A DNA stretch of 19,126 nt, from the NCBI GenBank assembly GCA_902497035.1, contig CABVDL010000048.1:1-19126 (forward strand), written 5' to 3'. The notes beneath the pieces are model-generated. The model ran no database searches, had not been told where the DNA came from, and saw nothing but the letters and a program-made list of their open reading frames with translations. This DNA comes from an uncultured Prevotella sp. (GTDB lineage: Bacteria; Bacteroidota; Bacteroidia; Bacteroidales; Bacteroidaceae). Of the stretch, positions 6,776 to 16,095 are shown one piece after another. Position numbers and translations under genes: made by a program. Numbering within the stretch: position 1 is the first letter of the stretch; each line of letters opens with the position of its first letter.

Positions 6776-9700
6776 ATGAAAACCAAAAATTCCACAGTAG
6801 AAAGCAGGACTGGCCTGACAGCCACAGCCTTTGCGCTGGCTTTGTCTCTATTTAGTCCTGCAGCTGTTGCCGCCGCACCTGGAGTGAGCGGTACCAATGT
6901 CATTACGCAGGCAAATGTGAGAGTGACAGGAAAGGTAATCGACTCCAAAGGCGAACCCATCATTGGTGCCACCATACGTGAGGTTGGTACAAAGCAGGCT
7001 GCGGTAGCCGACATTGACGGCAATTTCTCCATAACAGTCAAGACAGGTGCCCGTCTGCAAGTTTCTTCTTTAGGGTATACCTCGAAATCTTTAACAGCTC
7101 AGTCTGGCAACATGACAATTACCCTTGACGAAGACGCTACAACTCTTGGTGAAGTGGTGGCCATCGGTTATGGCAGTCAGCGTAAGCAAGACCTTTCAAC
7201 TTCCATTACATCTGTCGATTTAGACAAGGGTATGAAAAGCCGCCCTTCTACCCTTCAGTCTATGCTGCAAGGTGCAATGCCGGGTGTAATGGTGCAGAGT
7301 AACAGTGGTGACCCTCTTGCCACACCTTCTATATCTATTCGCGGCAGAGGCTCAAGAGGAACTGACGACAATTATAATAGTGGAGACGGTGTGCTTTATG
7401 TTGTTGATGGCGTACCGGGAGCCCCTTACAATATTGAGGATGTAGAATCAATCACGGTATTGAAGGATGCGGCCTCAGCTGCTATCTATGGTGCCAGTGT
7501 CGGTTCTGGCGGTGTGATAGTTATAACAACCAAGCAGGCCAAGGAAGGAAAGATAAGGGTAAGCGTCAATGTGTCGCACAGTTTTAAGAATGCTACCAAT
7601 CTACCTACGAGCCTTACCTCGGAGCAATATAATAAAGTGTGGGCTGATGCCGTCAACACCTATGGCGGCTCACTGCCTTCAAGAGCTAATCCTGAGATAT
7701 TCCCTTATGGAGCTGTCACCCGTACCGATTGGATGGATGAGATTTTCCGCACAGGTAGCCTTGATCATTATGCGCTGTCGCTTTCAGGCGGATCGGAGAA
7801 CATCAAATCGTTTGCTTCGGTAAGTCTTGATAAAGACAAGGGAGTTCTCCTTAATACCTACGCCCGCAAGCTCGGAGCCAAGGCAAACATTGATTTCAAG
7901 ATTAATAAGTATATATCCCTGAAAGAGCAGGTTACCTATCAGTATACCAATGGACAGGGTGACGTGAATACCGGTCATGAGGGTGTGCTGGCCAATGCCA
8001 TTTTCTATCCGCGCTCGGCCACGGTCTATGATTACGACAAAGATGGCAACGCCCTTTACGATGACTACGGCAATCCTCTTTATCACGGTACCATTCCTCG
8101 TTGGGCTGCAGCTGAGGGAATAAGCGGCTACGGTGACCTGCTGAACCCGGTTGCCTTGCTTCAAAGGCTTGACCAGAAGCGTCCGGCCCACCAACTTTAC
8201 TCTACAACTACCTTGGAGGTGAAACCCATCACTCCATTAACGGTGCAGTCACGCTTCACGGCAGGATTTGAATCGAATGAGTTTGACGAGTTCCGCAAGC
8301 GTGTTACTGAACCCGGTAAGACTACCGACGAGAATTACCACAACATCACGCATAGTAATACAAACAGCTGGTTGTGGGAAACCACTGCCAACTACACACA
8401 GGAATTTGGTAAGCATATCATCAGTGCAATGGCTGGATTTACCATGCAGTATGAGAAATACAAGGATTATGGTGTATATACGCAAGGTTATGCTCGCGAA
8501 GACCGTCATTCCACTACTTTCGAAAATGCCACCAACTGGTCAACCAATAAGCCTACAGAGAATATCTGGGAAGAATCCATGACCTCAATCTTTGGGCGTG
8601 TCGGATATTCTTGGAACGACCGCTATTTCGTAACCGGCAGCCTGCGTAGAGACGCTTCGTCGAAGCTCTATAAAGACAACAACGCCGGCACGTTCCCTGC
8701 AGCGTCCGCATCGTGGAAGATCTCATCAGAGCCTTTCTTTGAGAAATACCGGAATGTGGTGAATCTTCTTAAAATAAGAGGGAGCTACGGCGAGATAGGA
8801 AATGTGGCACTTGTCCCCAGATACTCGTGGAATGTACCGATGGGCACCACTGACTATGCCATTATTTATGGTAAGAACCTTGACCAGGAGGTTTATGGTA
8901 TCTACACGGAGTCTATCGGCGTCAGAAATCTGAAATGGGAAAAGACCAAACAATGGGATTTAGGTTTGGACTTAGGTCTTTTCAACGATGAGATTACCCT
9001 CACTGTAGACTATTACAATAAGCACACGAAAGGCCTTATCGAGCGTATGCCAGTACCTTCTGTGGCCGGTATCTCTGTAGAGCCTTACGGCAATGTGGGT
9101 GATGTAGTCAACCGCGGATGGGAATTCAGCGCAGCCTTACATAAACAGATTAATAAAGTAAAGTTCGGCCTTTACGGCAATCTCTCAACCGTACACAACG
9201 AGGTTCTCGATCTTGGATCACGTGACTACCTTGCCCACAACGTCACGGTCAACAGCTTGCAGCCGCTGCGCTCTGCTGTCGGTCATCCCTGGTATTCGTA
9301 TTATGTGCTCAAGACAAATGGTATTTTCCAGACTCAAGAGGAAGTGAACAATTACAAATGGACTGACCCGAATACTGGTATTACCAAACTGATACAGCCC
9401 AATGCCAGACCTGGTGACTTCAGATACGTCGATTTTAATAATGATGGTCAGATTAATTCTGACGACAACCAGTACATGGGCAGTTACATGCCGAAGATTA
9501 CATTCGGCTTTGGCGGCAATGTGGAATGGGAAGGCTTTGATTTCAGTTGCCAGTTCCAGGGTACCGGAAAATCTACTATTTTCAATGCATTCAAGCAAAT
9601 GACACTCACCGGAAGACAGATGGGAGCCAACATGCATAGCGACATTCTTCATGCGTGGGATTATGACAAGACTTCTGGAATTCCGCGTCTGGCTCTCATT

Positions 9701-9982
9701 GATGATGCCAACGGCAACTATTCCAATGCCTCTGATTTCTTCTTGGAGAATGGCAGCTATCTTCGGATGAAAGAGTTGACCCTGGGCTATACCCTGCCTC
9801 AGTCGGTGATGGGCGCTATCGGACTTAAAGGCAGTACCATCAGAGTATACTTTAACTGTGAAAATGTGTTCACAATTACTGACTACACCGGCATAGACCC
9901 CGAGGTGGGCAACTTCGGAATGGATGGTGGTACCTATCCAACAGCAAGAACTTTTTCGTTTGGACTTAATCTCAACTTTTAA
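6776..9982 (+). CDS. SusC/RagA-type TonB-dependent outer-membrane transporter
   Basis: A 1068-residue outer-membrane importer that, with its SusD partner, captures oligosaccharides or other large ligands at the surface and moves them into the periplasm using TonB energy. Seen in order: signal peptide (about 1-33, ending AAVAAA), a carboxypeptidase-regulatory-like domain (about 48-118: VRVTGKVIDSKGEPIIGATI...), the SusC segment EVVAIGYGSQRKQDL (126-140), a plug domain with SISIRGRGS and LYVVDGVPG, and a long beta-barrel ending in phenylalanine (FGLNLNF), the usual assembly signal. There is no STN domain, so no direct anti-sigma signalling is expected. Its susD partner starts 12 bp downstream. 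Codon use is AT-richer than in the housekeeping genes to the left and the enzymes to the right. The ligand cannot be read from sequence. Confidence 0.97.
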   Translation: MKTKNSTVESRTGLTATAFALALSLFSPAAVAAAPGVSGTNVITQANVRVTGKVIDSKGEPIIGATIREVGTKQAAVADIDGNFSITVKTGARLQVSSLGYTSKSLTAQSGNMTITLDEDATTLGEVVAIGYGSQRKQDLSTSITSVDLDKGMKSRPSTLQSMLQGAMPGVMVQSNSGDPLATPSISIRGRGSRGTDDNYNSGDGVLYVVDGVPGAPYNIEDVESITVLKDAASAAIYGASVGSGGVIVITTKQAKEGKIRVSVNVSHSFKNATNLPTSLTSEQYNKVWADAVNTYGGSLPSRANPEIFPYGAVTRTDWMDEIFRTGSLDHYALSLSGGSENIKSFASVSLDKDKGVLLNTYARKLGAKANIDFKINKYISLKEQVTYQYTNGQGDVNTGHEGVLANAIFYPRSATVYDYDKDGNALYDDYGNPLYHGTIPRWAAAEGISGYGDLLNPVALLQRLDQKRPAHQLYSTTTLEVKPITPLTVQSRFTAGFESNEFDEFRKRVTEPGKTTDENYHNITHSNTNSWLWETTANYTQEFGKHIISAMAGFTMQYEKYKDYGVYTQGYAREDRHSTTFENATNWSTNKPTENIWEESMTSIFGRVGYSWNDRYFVTGSLRRDASSKLYKDNNAGTFPAASASWKISSEPFFEKYRNVVNLLKIRGSYGEIGNVALVPRYSWNVPMGTTDYAIIYGKNLDQEVYGIYTESIGVRNLKWEKTKQWDLGLDLGLFNDEITLTVDYYNKHTKGLIERMPVPSVAGISVEPYGNVGDVVNRGWEFSAALHKQINKVKFGLYGNLSTVHNEVLDLGSRDYLAHNVTVNSLQPLRSAVGHPWYSYYVLKTNGIFQTQEEVNNYKWTDPNTGITKLIQPNARPGDFRYVDFNNDGQINSDDNQYMGSYMPKITFGFGGNVEWEGFDFSCQFQGTGKSTIFNAFKQMTLTGRQMGANMHSDILHAWDYDKTSGIPRLALIDDANGNYSNASDFFLENGSYLRMKELTLGYTLPQSVMGAIGLKGSTIRVYFNCENVFTITDYTGIDPEVGNFGMDGGTYPTARTFSFGLNLNF

Positions 9983-9994
9983 TAGTACAAGAAC

Positions 9995-11593
9995 ATGAAA
10001 TTATCAAAATACAAGTATATGGCAGCTGGTCTTTTATTGACGTTCTCTTTGTCCGGCTGCAGCGACTTCTTAGAGCATGATCCCTACGGCCTGGAGGGCT
10101 CTGTGAACTTCTGGAAGACAGAGGCTGATGTGAAAAATGCCCTTAACGCTTTTGGAGAGTTCACTTACAATGAGGGAGTCACAGGTCGTGGTCTGATGTG
10201 GTTTGAGAACTGTAGCGATAACCTCGTGACAGGCAGACCGCAGGCAGAGGCCGCACAAATAAAGAACTTCCAAATGTCAGCATCGAATGGCCGTGATGCA
10301 AAGGACACCTGGCCTGCTATGTACCAGCTTATCGCCAAGGCCAATGACGTGCTCCGCAATGTACCCGGCATGAAGATTTCTGACGAAGTGAAGAATAATG
10401 CCTTGGGGCAAGCCTATTTCTATCGTGCCTTTGCCTATCTTTGGATTGCGCCTTTCTATGGTGACAACGGTCCAAACGGAGGTATTCCTATCGTGACGGA
10501 GAATACCCCAACCTCAGATTTGGACCAGCCGCGTCCTTCATCGGTGCTGGCCAACTACGATATGATTATCTCTGATATGGACAAAGCTGCTGAGCTTCTT
10601 CCCTATTTCTCACAGCTTGCCGATGAGGACTATGGAAGGCCTCATAAGGCTGCATGCTGGGGCTTTGCGGCAAGGGCAGCTCTTTATGCCTCACAGTTTG
10701 ACGCCTCATATTATGACAAGGTCATTACCTACTGTGACAAAATCATCAATATGACAGGGGCTGACAAGCGCGGGCTCTATCCTGACTTTACTACGCTGTT
10801 CACGAAAGAGAACAATTTTTGCGAGGAATACCTCTTCTCTTTGCTCGGCAACGCCACTGAGGGACCTAAATTTCATGGCATGTCTTTCCAGAAAGACGGC
10901 TATGGCTATTACAACACATGGGGTTACTTTCAGCCGACTTTAGAACTTTATAAAGCTTATGAGGATGGCGATAAGCGCAGGGATGCCACTATTCTCATGC
11001 CCGGGCAGCACATTCAGTTCATTGGTCATGATATTCATTTTGGTGTTAATCCCCGTGACATATCCAGCACATCGGGCATGACATTCCGCAAATGGATGTC
11101 GGTTTTTGCTCCAGCCGACTGTATTGGAAAGGACGTAAGTCCTAACGGAAACGACCAATCCAATAAACTTGGCATGGTTCTTCTCCGTTATGCTGATGTT
11201 TTGCTGATGAAAGCTGAGGCTCTTATTTGGACTAAGGGTGAAGGTAATGCTGAAGCCAAGAGCCTGCTCAACCAGATAAGGAAGCGTGCCGGACTGCCAG
11301 AGAACAGTCAGGCTACTAAGGAGCAGTTGAAGAATGAGAGACGCTGTGAGCTTGCATTTGAATACCAGCCAAGCCGTCATCTCGACCTGGTGCGCTGGGG
11401 AGATGCGCAAAAAGTTTACGCCAAGCCTCTCCACGGTATTCAGACAACCACTGACGGACATACCATTACAAGTACAAAAGAAGTGGAAATCTGGCCTGCA
11501 AGAACGTTCGATCCCGTGAAGAACCAAGTGTTCCCCATCCCGGCTGCTGAAGTAAGCAAGAGTAAGAATCTTACCCAGAATATCGGTTATTAA
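9995..11593 (+). CDS. SusD/RagB family surface lipoprotein
   Basis: A 532-residue nutrient-binding lipoprotein that caps the SusC barrel. The signal peptide ends in the lipobox LSGC with C22, followed by SDFLEHDP, which includes acidic residues as in surface-exported lipoproteins. Characteristic SusD pieces are the N-terminal FLEHDPYG, the TPR-like helices around ALGQAYFYRAFAYLW, and the C-terminal LAFEYQPSRHLDLVRWGDA ... VFPIPAAEV ... LTQNIGY. It is coupled to susC by a 12-bp gap and followed 18 bp later by the EEP gene, so the four genes up to the terminator at 13263 are likely co-transcribed. Confidence 0.96.
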   Translation: MKLSKYKYMAAGLLLTFSLSGCSDFLEHDPYGLEGSVNFWKTEADVKNALNAFGEFTYNEGVTGRGLMWFENCSDNLVTGRPQAEAAQIKNFQMSASNGRDAKDTWPAMYQLIAKANDVLRNVPGMKISDEVKNNALGQAYFYRAFAYLWIAPFYGDNGPNGGIPIVTENTPTSDLDQPRPSSVLANYDMIISDMDKAAELLPYFSQLADEDYGRPHKAACWGFAARAALYASQFDASYYDKVITYCDKIINMTGADKRGLYPDFTTLFTKENNFCEEYLFSLLGNATEGPKFHGMSFQKDGYGYYNTWGYFQPTLELYKAYEDGDKRRDATILMPGQHIQFIGHDIHFGVNPRDISSTSGMTFRKWMSVFAPADCIGKDVSPNGNDQSNKLGMVLLRYADVLLMKAEALIWTKGEGNAEAKSLLNQIRKRAGLPENSQATKEQLKNERRCELAFEYQPSRHLDLVRWGDAQKVYAKPLHGIQTTTDGHTITSTKEVEIWPARTFDPVKNQVFPIPAAEVSKSKNLTQNIGY

Positions 11594-11611
11594 TGCTAAA
11601 TTATCAAAGTA

Positions 11612-12427
11612 ATGAAAATTAGAAATATTATAGTCTCCATTTGTGTTATGCTTGCCTGGGGCAGCATTCTTCATGCACAAGAGACGCTCAAGATAGTCAC
11701 TTTCAACATCAGGTCGTTTGAGCCTGACTTTGTTACTCAGCCCTATGCTGACTTGTTGTCAACGGTTTCGCCCGATGTGGTATGCCTCAATGAGGTTGAA
11801 AACAGAAGCTCACGGCAACAGCTGAATGGTGAATACCGTGATATGGTTCAGGAATTGGCCAGTAAGATGCGCATGTTCGGTCTTTTCGGCTACTCCTATA
11901 ACCTCAACAACAAGCAAGGGCAATATCCAGAGGATAACTACCGTTATAGTTTTAATGAGTTGTATGGCAATGCTATTCTGAGCCGTTATCCCATTTTGAA
12001 CGTGAATTCCATGCAGTTGCCCAGGCCTGCAGGCTCAGCTGACCAGCGTAGTGTTGTCACCGCCGACATACTGTTGCCAAATGGAAAAATTGTGCGTATA
12101 GCGTGCTCACATCTTGACCATGTTGGAGGCCAGTTGGAACAGGCTTCAGAACTGACCACAGACAAGGTAGTCAGCAACACCTATCCTACTATTCTCTGCG
12201 GTGACATGAACATGGGACCTGGGTCAGCGCCCATCAATAAGCTGCTTACAGTCTATGAGAGACTGGACGGCGATGCCGGCACTTATTATGGAACATCTAA
12301 GATAGATTATATTTTCGGTGCCAAGGGCAAATTTGAACTTGTTGACACAAAGGTGCTTGACAGATTCTGGAATGGCACCGAGCTGTCTGATCACTGCCCT
12401 CTTTTTTCTGAAGTTAAAATAAAATAA
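11612..12427 (+). CDS. Secreted EEP-fold hydrolase (endonuclease/exonuclease/phosphatase family)
   Basis: A 271-residue metal-dependent phosphoesterase-fold enzyme with a signal peptide (about 1-22, ...SILHA) and no lipid cysteine, so probably periplasmic or released. The complete EEP active-site set is visible: N32 (TFNIRSF), E61 (LNEVEN), H167 and D169 (CSHLDH), D198 and N200 (GDMNMGP), D232 (SKIDYIF) and the terminal D260/H261 pair (LSDHCPL). The family includes phosphodiesterases, sphingomyelinases, inositol phosphatases and nucleases. Placement directly after susCD argues for a phosphodiester or phosphate ester in the imported ligand instead of DNA, but this is inference. It is clearly distinct in sequence from the second EEP protein at 18187. 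Confidence 0.88.
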   Translation: MKIRNIIVSICVMLAWGSILHAQETLKIVTFNIRSFEPDFVTQPYADLLSTVSPDVVCLNEVENRSSRQQLNGEYRDMVQELASKMRMFGLFGYSYNLNNKQGQYPEDNYRYSFNELYGNAILSRYPILNVNSMQLPRPAGSADQRSVVTADILLPNGKIVRIACSHLDHVGGQLEQASELTTDKVVSNTYPTILCGDMNMGPGSAPINKLLTVYERLDGDAGTYYGTSKIDYIFGAKGKFELVDTKVLDRFWNGTELSDHCPLFSEVKIK

Positions 12428-12438
12428 TATCTACGATT

Positions 12439-13254
12439 ATGAGACTTAGTCTTTTAAATATAGTCCTCGCAGTGTCTGCACTGTTGATGTTTAATTCCTG
12501 CATCAAGGAGGATTGGGGCATCATCCCTGATTATCAGAGTCAAAACGGAAACTCTGGTGAATGGAACAAGAACAAGACAGTAGACCTTTATTACGTCTCG
12601 TCGCTCTCCGATAACTCAATGACTGATTACAACAGCGTCGGCTCGTACTTGAAGAAGCTTGGCGACAACTGTACAGCAAGCATCGTTGACAGGACAGATG
12701 TGCAGTATTATCAATATCCCTACTTTAGTAATAACATATGTACTAACTTGTCTGTCGCAGCCAACAAGTTTACTTGCTTCGCGTTCAATCAATACGCCTC
12801 AGGGAATATTGAGGGCAGTTCTATACTCTTCAATCATAAGATAAATTCTGCAAGCAGCTTTAAAATTACTGACAATTGCTATGTGAAATATGTTCCAATC
12901 ATGACGCACTCGTCGGTAGAGATCCCAGTAGACATAGAAATGCCTTTGGCTACCGTGAGGTTCTCGCAGGCCGACCAGGTATCAGCATCAGCTGACGTAT
13001 TGAAGCAACTCGCCTCAAATACCTACCAGGCTGTGCTTATTGGTACTGTCAAGAATGATCTCGCCGAACAACTGCAAAGCGTTGCCAAAGGGATAGGTGC
13101 TAGTTCGTTTACGCTGGTTACGAAGAATCCGGATAATGCTTATCAGATTTTTATGTTTGCTCCCAGTTCCTGGGTACTTCGTGAGACAACAGTCGATGGA
13201 GTAAGTGGGAAAGTAAATGCTTACAAGATGTCTATTGAAGCAAGTGTAGAATAA
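12439..13254 (+). CDS. Unrecognised lipoprotein, probable surface ligand-binding partner
   Basis: A 271-residue protein with a lipoprotein signal (lipobox FNSC, C21) followed by IKEDWG, whose charged residues just after the lipid cysteine resemble a surface-export signal. I do not recognise the family. The N-terminal part is rich in Y, N and S with several cysteines (VDLYYVSSLSDNS, DNCTASIVD, NNICTNLS, CYVKYV); the C-terminal half looks like mixed alpha/beta (NTYQAVLIGTVKNDLAEQLQ). It is the last gene of the susCD transcript, 11 bp after the EEP gene, and its end is followed by the terminator. By position it fits a SusE/F-like or other surface glycan-binding lipoprotein, which is an inference from context only. 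Confidence 0.75.
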   Translation: MRLSLLNIVLAVSALLMFNSCIKEDWGIIPDYQSQNGNSGEWNKNKTVDLYYVSSLSDNSMTDYNSVGSYLKKLGDNCTASIVDRTDVQYYQYPYFSNNICTNLSVAANKFTCFAFNQYASGNIEGSSILFNHKINSASSFKITDNCYVKYVPIMTHSSVEIPVDIEMPLATVRFSQADQVSASADVLKQLASNTYQAVLIGTVKNDLAEQLQSVAKGIGASSFTLVTKNPDNAYQIFMFAPSSWVLRETTVDGVSGKVNAYKMSIEASVE

Positions 13255-13262
13255 TTCCCTAT

Positions 13263-13314
13263 GTCATCACCTTAAGCATCATGGCTGCTTGAGGTGATGA
13301 CTTTTGTCATTTTA
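13263..13314 (+). terminator. Strong intrinsic terminator inside the locus
   Basis: A 15-bp stem, GTCATCACCTTAAGC (13263-13277) with GCTTGAGGTGATGAC (13287-13301), with one wobble pair and a 9-nt loop, is followed by TTTTGTCATTTT. It starts 8 bp after the lipoprotein stop and ends only 15 bp before the alkaline phosphatase start, with no clear promoter between. Confidence 0.88.
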
Positions 13315-13329
13315 ACAGGTATTTTGACA

Positions 13330-14475
13330 ATGATGAAATTGAAAAACAACTTGCTTTTGCGGTGCTTAGTGCCGACTCTTTTGGTTTGTTTCATGCCTGC
13401 AGCGTATGCTCAGCAGGCCAAGTTGCAGACCTACACGCTGCCGCAGCCCTATCAGGTAGAGAAGATTGCGGCACCCAAGGGCAAGAAAGTCAAGAACGTC
13501 ATCCTGATGATTGGCGACGGCATGTCGCTCATGCACATCGAGGCGGCGTGGACGGTCAACCGCGGCCATCTCTGGCTGGAGAACGCGCAGGCTACCGGCA
13601 TATCCAAGACGCCGGCCTCCAACCGGCTCATCACCGACTCCGGCTCGGGAGGCACCTCGCTGGCCACCGGCTACAAGACGCGCTACCACGCCGTGGGCGT
13701 TGACCCCGACGACAAGCCGCTGAAGTCGCTCGTCGACTATGCCAAGGCCAGGGGACTCAGCGCCGGCGTGGCAGTGACCTGCCGTCTGTGGGACGCCACG
13801 CCCTGCGACTTCCTCAGCCACAACATCGACCGCGACAAGGAGCAGGAGCTGCTGGCCGGCATGATTGAGAGTCCCGTGGACTACGTGTTCGGCGGCGGCG
13901 CCAAGTATTTTCTTCACCGCGACGACGGCCGCAACCTCTTTGACGAGCTGACAGCCAAGGGCTATCATGTTTCCCGCACGCTCGACGACCTGATGCAGGT
14001 GAAGAGCGGCAAGGTCTATTGCGTGCCTTACGACGTTGACACGCCCCTGCCCGACGAGCGCGGCGACCTTTTGGCCCGTGCGTCGCTCAAGGGTATGGAC
14101 CTTCTCAATCAGAACAAGAAAGGCTTCTTCATGATGATTGAGGGCTCGCAGCTCGACGACTACGGCCACTTCAACCAGCTCGACATGCTGATGAAGGAGA
14201 CGCTCGACTTCGACCGGACCATCGGACGCGTCATGCAGTGGGCCGCCAACGACGGCGAGACGCTCGTCGTGGTCACCGCCGACCACCAGACCGGCGGACT
14301 CACCGTGCTGGGAGGCGATGTCAACACCGGCACCGTCACCGGCAACTTCTCCACCACCGACCACTCGGGTACCATGGTGCCAGTGTATGCCTTCGGTCCC
14401 GGCGCCGGGCAGTTTACGGGCTTCATGAACAATACCGACATCTTCTGGAAAATCAAGAAACTGCTTAAGCTTTAG
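13330..14475 (+). CDS. Secreted alkaline phosphatase (PhoA family)
   Basis: A monoesterase of 381 residues with a Sec signal peptide (about 1-27, ...MPAAYAQQ), acting in the periplasm to free inorganic phosphate from phosphate monoesters. All expected residues can be matched to E. coli PhoA: D63 in MIGDG, D103 and nucleophile S104 in DSGSGGTSLATG, D155/T157 in DATP, E271, D276 and H280 in EGSQLDDYGH, D318/H319 in TADHQTGG, H345 in DHSG. An in-frame GTG at 13294 would add 12 residues but lies inside the terminator hairpin, so I start at the ATG at 13330 (13333 is equally possible). The stop is 3 bp before the glycosidase gene, so the two are coupled. GC content is visibly higher than in the preceding four genes. 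Confidence 0.93.
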   Translation: MMKLKNNLLLRCLVPTLLVCFMPAAYAQQAKLQTYTLPQPYQVEKIAAPKGKKVKNVILMIGDGMSLMHIEAAWTVNRGHLWLENAQATGISKTPASNRLITDSGSGGTSLATGYKTRYHAVGVDPDDKPLKSLVDYAKARGLSAGVAVTCRLWDATPCDFLSHNIDRDKEQELLAGMIESPVDYVFGGGAKYFLHRDDGRNLFDELTAKGYHVSRTLDDLMQVKSGKVYCVPYDVDTPLPDERGDLLARASLKGMDLLNQNKKGFFMMIEGSQLDDYGHFNQLDMLMKETLDFDRTIGRVMQWAANDGETLVVVTADHQTGGLTVLGGDVNTGTVTGNFSTTDHSGTMVPVYAFGPGAGQFTGFMNNTDIFWKIKKLLKL

Positions 14476-14478
14476 ACA

Positions 14479-16089
14479 ATGAAATACGCACGCATCCTGG
14501 TTACCCTCATGGCCGCCCTCACGCTGACGGCCACCGCGCAAAACCTCATCTCCTCAGGGTCGCCGCTCTACAAGCTGCCCTACAAGAACACCTACGTCAT
14601 GCAGACGCTCGTGGCCGAGAACTCGTTCCGCACGGCCAAGCAGGTGAAGACGAAGCCCGGAACGTTTGAGCAGGCCCGCAAGGTGCTGCCCGCCCCTTAC
14701 TGGGAGGGTCACCAGGATGCCATCGACATGTATTGGAAAGCCTGGCAAATAGGCATCAAGAACATCTGCCAGCCGCTCGACGACTCGGGCTTCATCACCA
14801 GCTACATCGCGCCGGCCTACAACGGCAACATCTTCATGTGGGACGACGCGTTCATCACGATGTTCTGCCGCTATGGCCGCAACTTCTTCCCTTTCCAGCA
14901 GACGCTCGACAACTTCTACGCCAAGCAGCATCCCGACGGCTTTATCTGCCGGGAGATAAGGGCCGACGGCAGCGACTGCTTCGGACGCTACGACCCCACC
15001 AGCACCGGCCCCAACCTGCTGCCGTGGTCGGAATGGCTCTACTACAAGCAGTTTGGCGACGACAACCGCCTCAACAAGGTGTTCCCCGTGCTGGCGGCCT
15101 ACTACAAATGGCTCAAGCTCAACCGCACGTGGCGCAACGGCACCTACTGGAGCAGCGGATGGGGAACGGGCATGGACAACATGCCGCGCGTGCCTGAGGG
15201 CTACAACACCATCTACAGCAACGGCCACATGATTTGGCTCGACGCCTGCCTGCAACAGATTATGGTGGCCAACATCCTGCTCAAGATGGGCTTCTACCTC
15301 GAGCGCTGGCAGGAAATAGAGGAGTTTGAGGACGACATCAAGAACCTAACGGCCTACATCAACAAGAACATGTGGAGCGAGAGAGACGGCTTCCTCTACG
15401 ACCAGTTTGCCAACGACAGCCTCAGCACCACGCAAGGCATCTACGCCTACTGGGCACTCCACACCGACGTGCTGCCCAAGGACCGCCTCGACCGCCTCGT
15501 CAGCCATCTCTCCGACACCACGAAGTTCAACCGTCCCCACCGCGTGCCCTCACTGTCCTATTCCAATCCCAAGTACAAGGCCAACGGACGCTACTGGGTC
15601 GGCGGCGTGTGGCCCGGCACCAACTATATGGTCATCACTGGCCTCATCGACAAGGGCTACCGGCAGCTGGCATGGGACATTACGACCAACCATTACAACA
15701 ACGTGCTGAAGGTGTTCAAGAAGACCGGCACGTTCTGGGAATACTACGCTCCCGAGAGCGCCGAGCCCGGCTTCATGGCCCGCAAGGATTTCGTGGGCTG
15801 GACGGGACTGCCGCCCATCGCCGAGCTGATAGAGGACATCTTCGGCATACGCGCCGACGGCGTGGAGGGCAAGATGACCATCGATGTCAACCTCACCGAG
15901 GCCTACGGCATCAGCCGCTATCCGCTGGGCAAGGACGGCCTCATCGACATCAAGGTGGCCCGCCGCTCGTCGAAGAGCGAGAAGCCAAAAGTCACCATCA
16001 AGACCAACGTACCCCTCGAGGTGACGGTGGTCTGGGGCGACGGCCAGAAGGCGGTGACCAACGTCAAGGCCGGCAGCCGGACGCTCTGA
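14479..16089 (+). CDS. (alpha/alpha)6-barrel glycoside hydrolase, GH63/GH37/MGH1-like
   Basis: A 536-residue secreted glycosidase (signal peptide about 1-20, ...LTATAQ), probably periplasmic. The fold family is shown by WDDAF (121-125), WGTGMDNMPR (228-237), YWVGGVWPGTNY (372-383), GTFWEYYAPE (417-426) and the closing FVGWTGLPPIAELIEDIFG. By analogy with GH63 enzymes, D233 would be the general acid and E421 the base. The family covers alpha-glucosidases, trehalases and mannosylglycerate hydrolases, so an alpha-gluco- or alpha-manno-linked terminal sugar is likely, but specificity is not readable. The last ~70 residues look like a beta-sandwich (IDVNLTEAYGISRYPLG...). It is translationally coupled to the phosphatase (3-bp gap) and 90 bp before the ROK kinase gene. 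Confidence 0.85.
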   Translation: MKYARILVTLMAALTLTATAQNLISSGSPLYKLPYKNTYVMQTLVAENSFRTAKQVKTKPGTFEQARKVLPAPYWEGHQDAIDMYWKAWQIGIKNICQPLDDSGFITSYIAPAYNGNIFMWDDAFITMFCRYGRNFFPFQQTLDNFYAKQHPDGFICREIRADGSDCFGRYDPTSTGPNLLPWSEWLYYKQFGDDNRLNKVFPVLAAYYKWLKLNRTWRNGTYWSSGWGTGMDNMPRVPEGYNTIYSNGHMIWLDACLQQIMVANILLKMGFYLERWQEIEEFEDDIKNLTAYINKNMWSERDGFLYDQFANDSLSTTQGIYAYWALHTDVLPKDRLDRLVSHLSDTTKFNRPHRVPSLSYSNPKYKANGRYWVGGVWPGTNYMVITGLIDKGYRQLAWDITTNHYNNVLKVFKKTGTFWEYYAPESAEPGFMARKDFVGWTGLPPIAELIEDIFGIRADGVEGKMTIDVNLTEAYGISRYPLGKDGLIDIKVARRSSKSEKPKVTIKTNVPLEVTVVWGDGQKAVTNVKAGSRTL

Positions 16090-16095
16090 CCGCAT

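Noticed and set aside
13294..13329. Upstream GTG start for the alkaline phosphatase
   Set aside because: The GTG lies within the terminator stem and would put charged-free extra residues ahead of an already complete signal peptide beginning at 13330 or 13333.
13366..14541. Minus-strand open frame of 391 residues
   Set aside because: It is antisense to the alkaline phosphatase, which has its complete active site; the translation is low-complexity H/V/G-rich.
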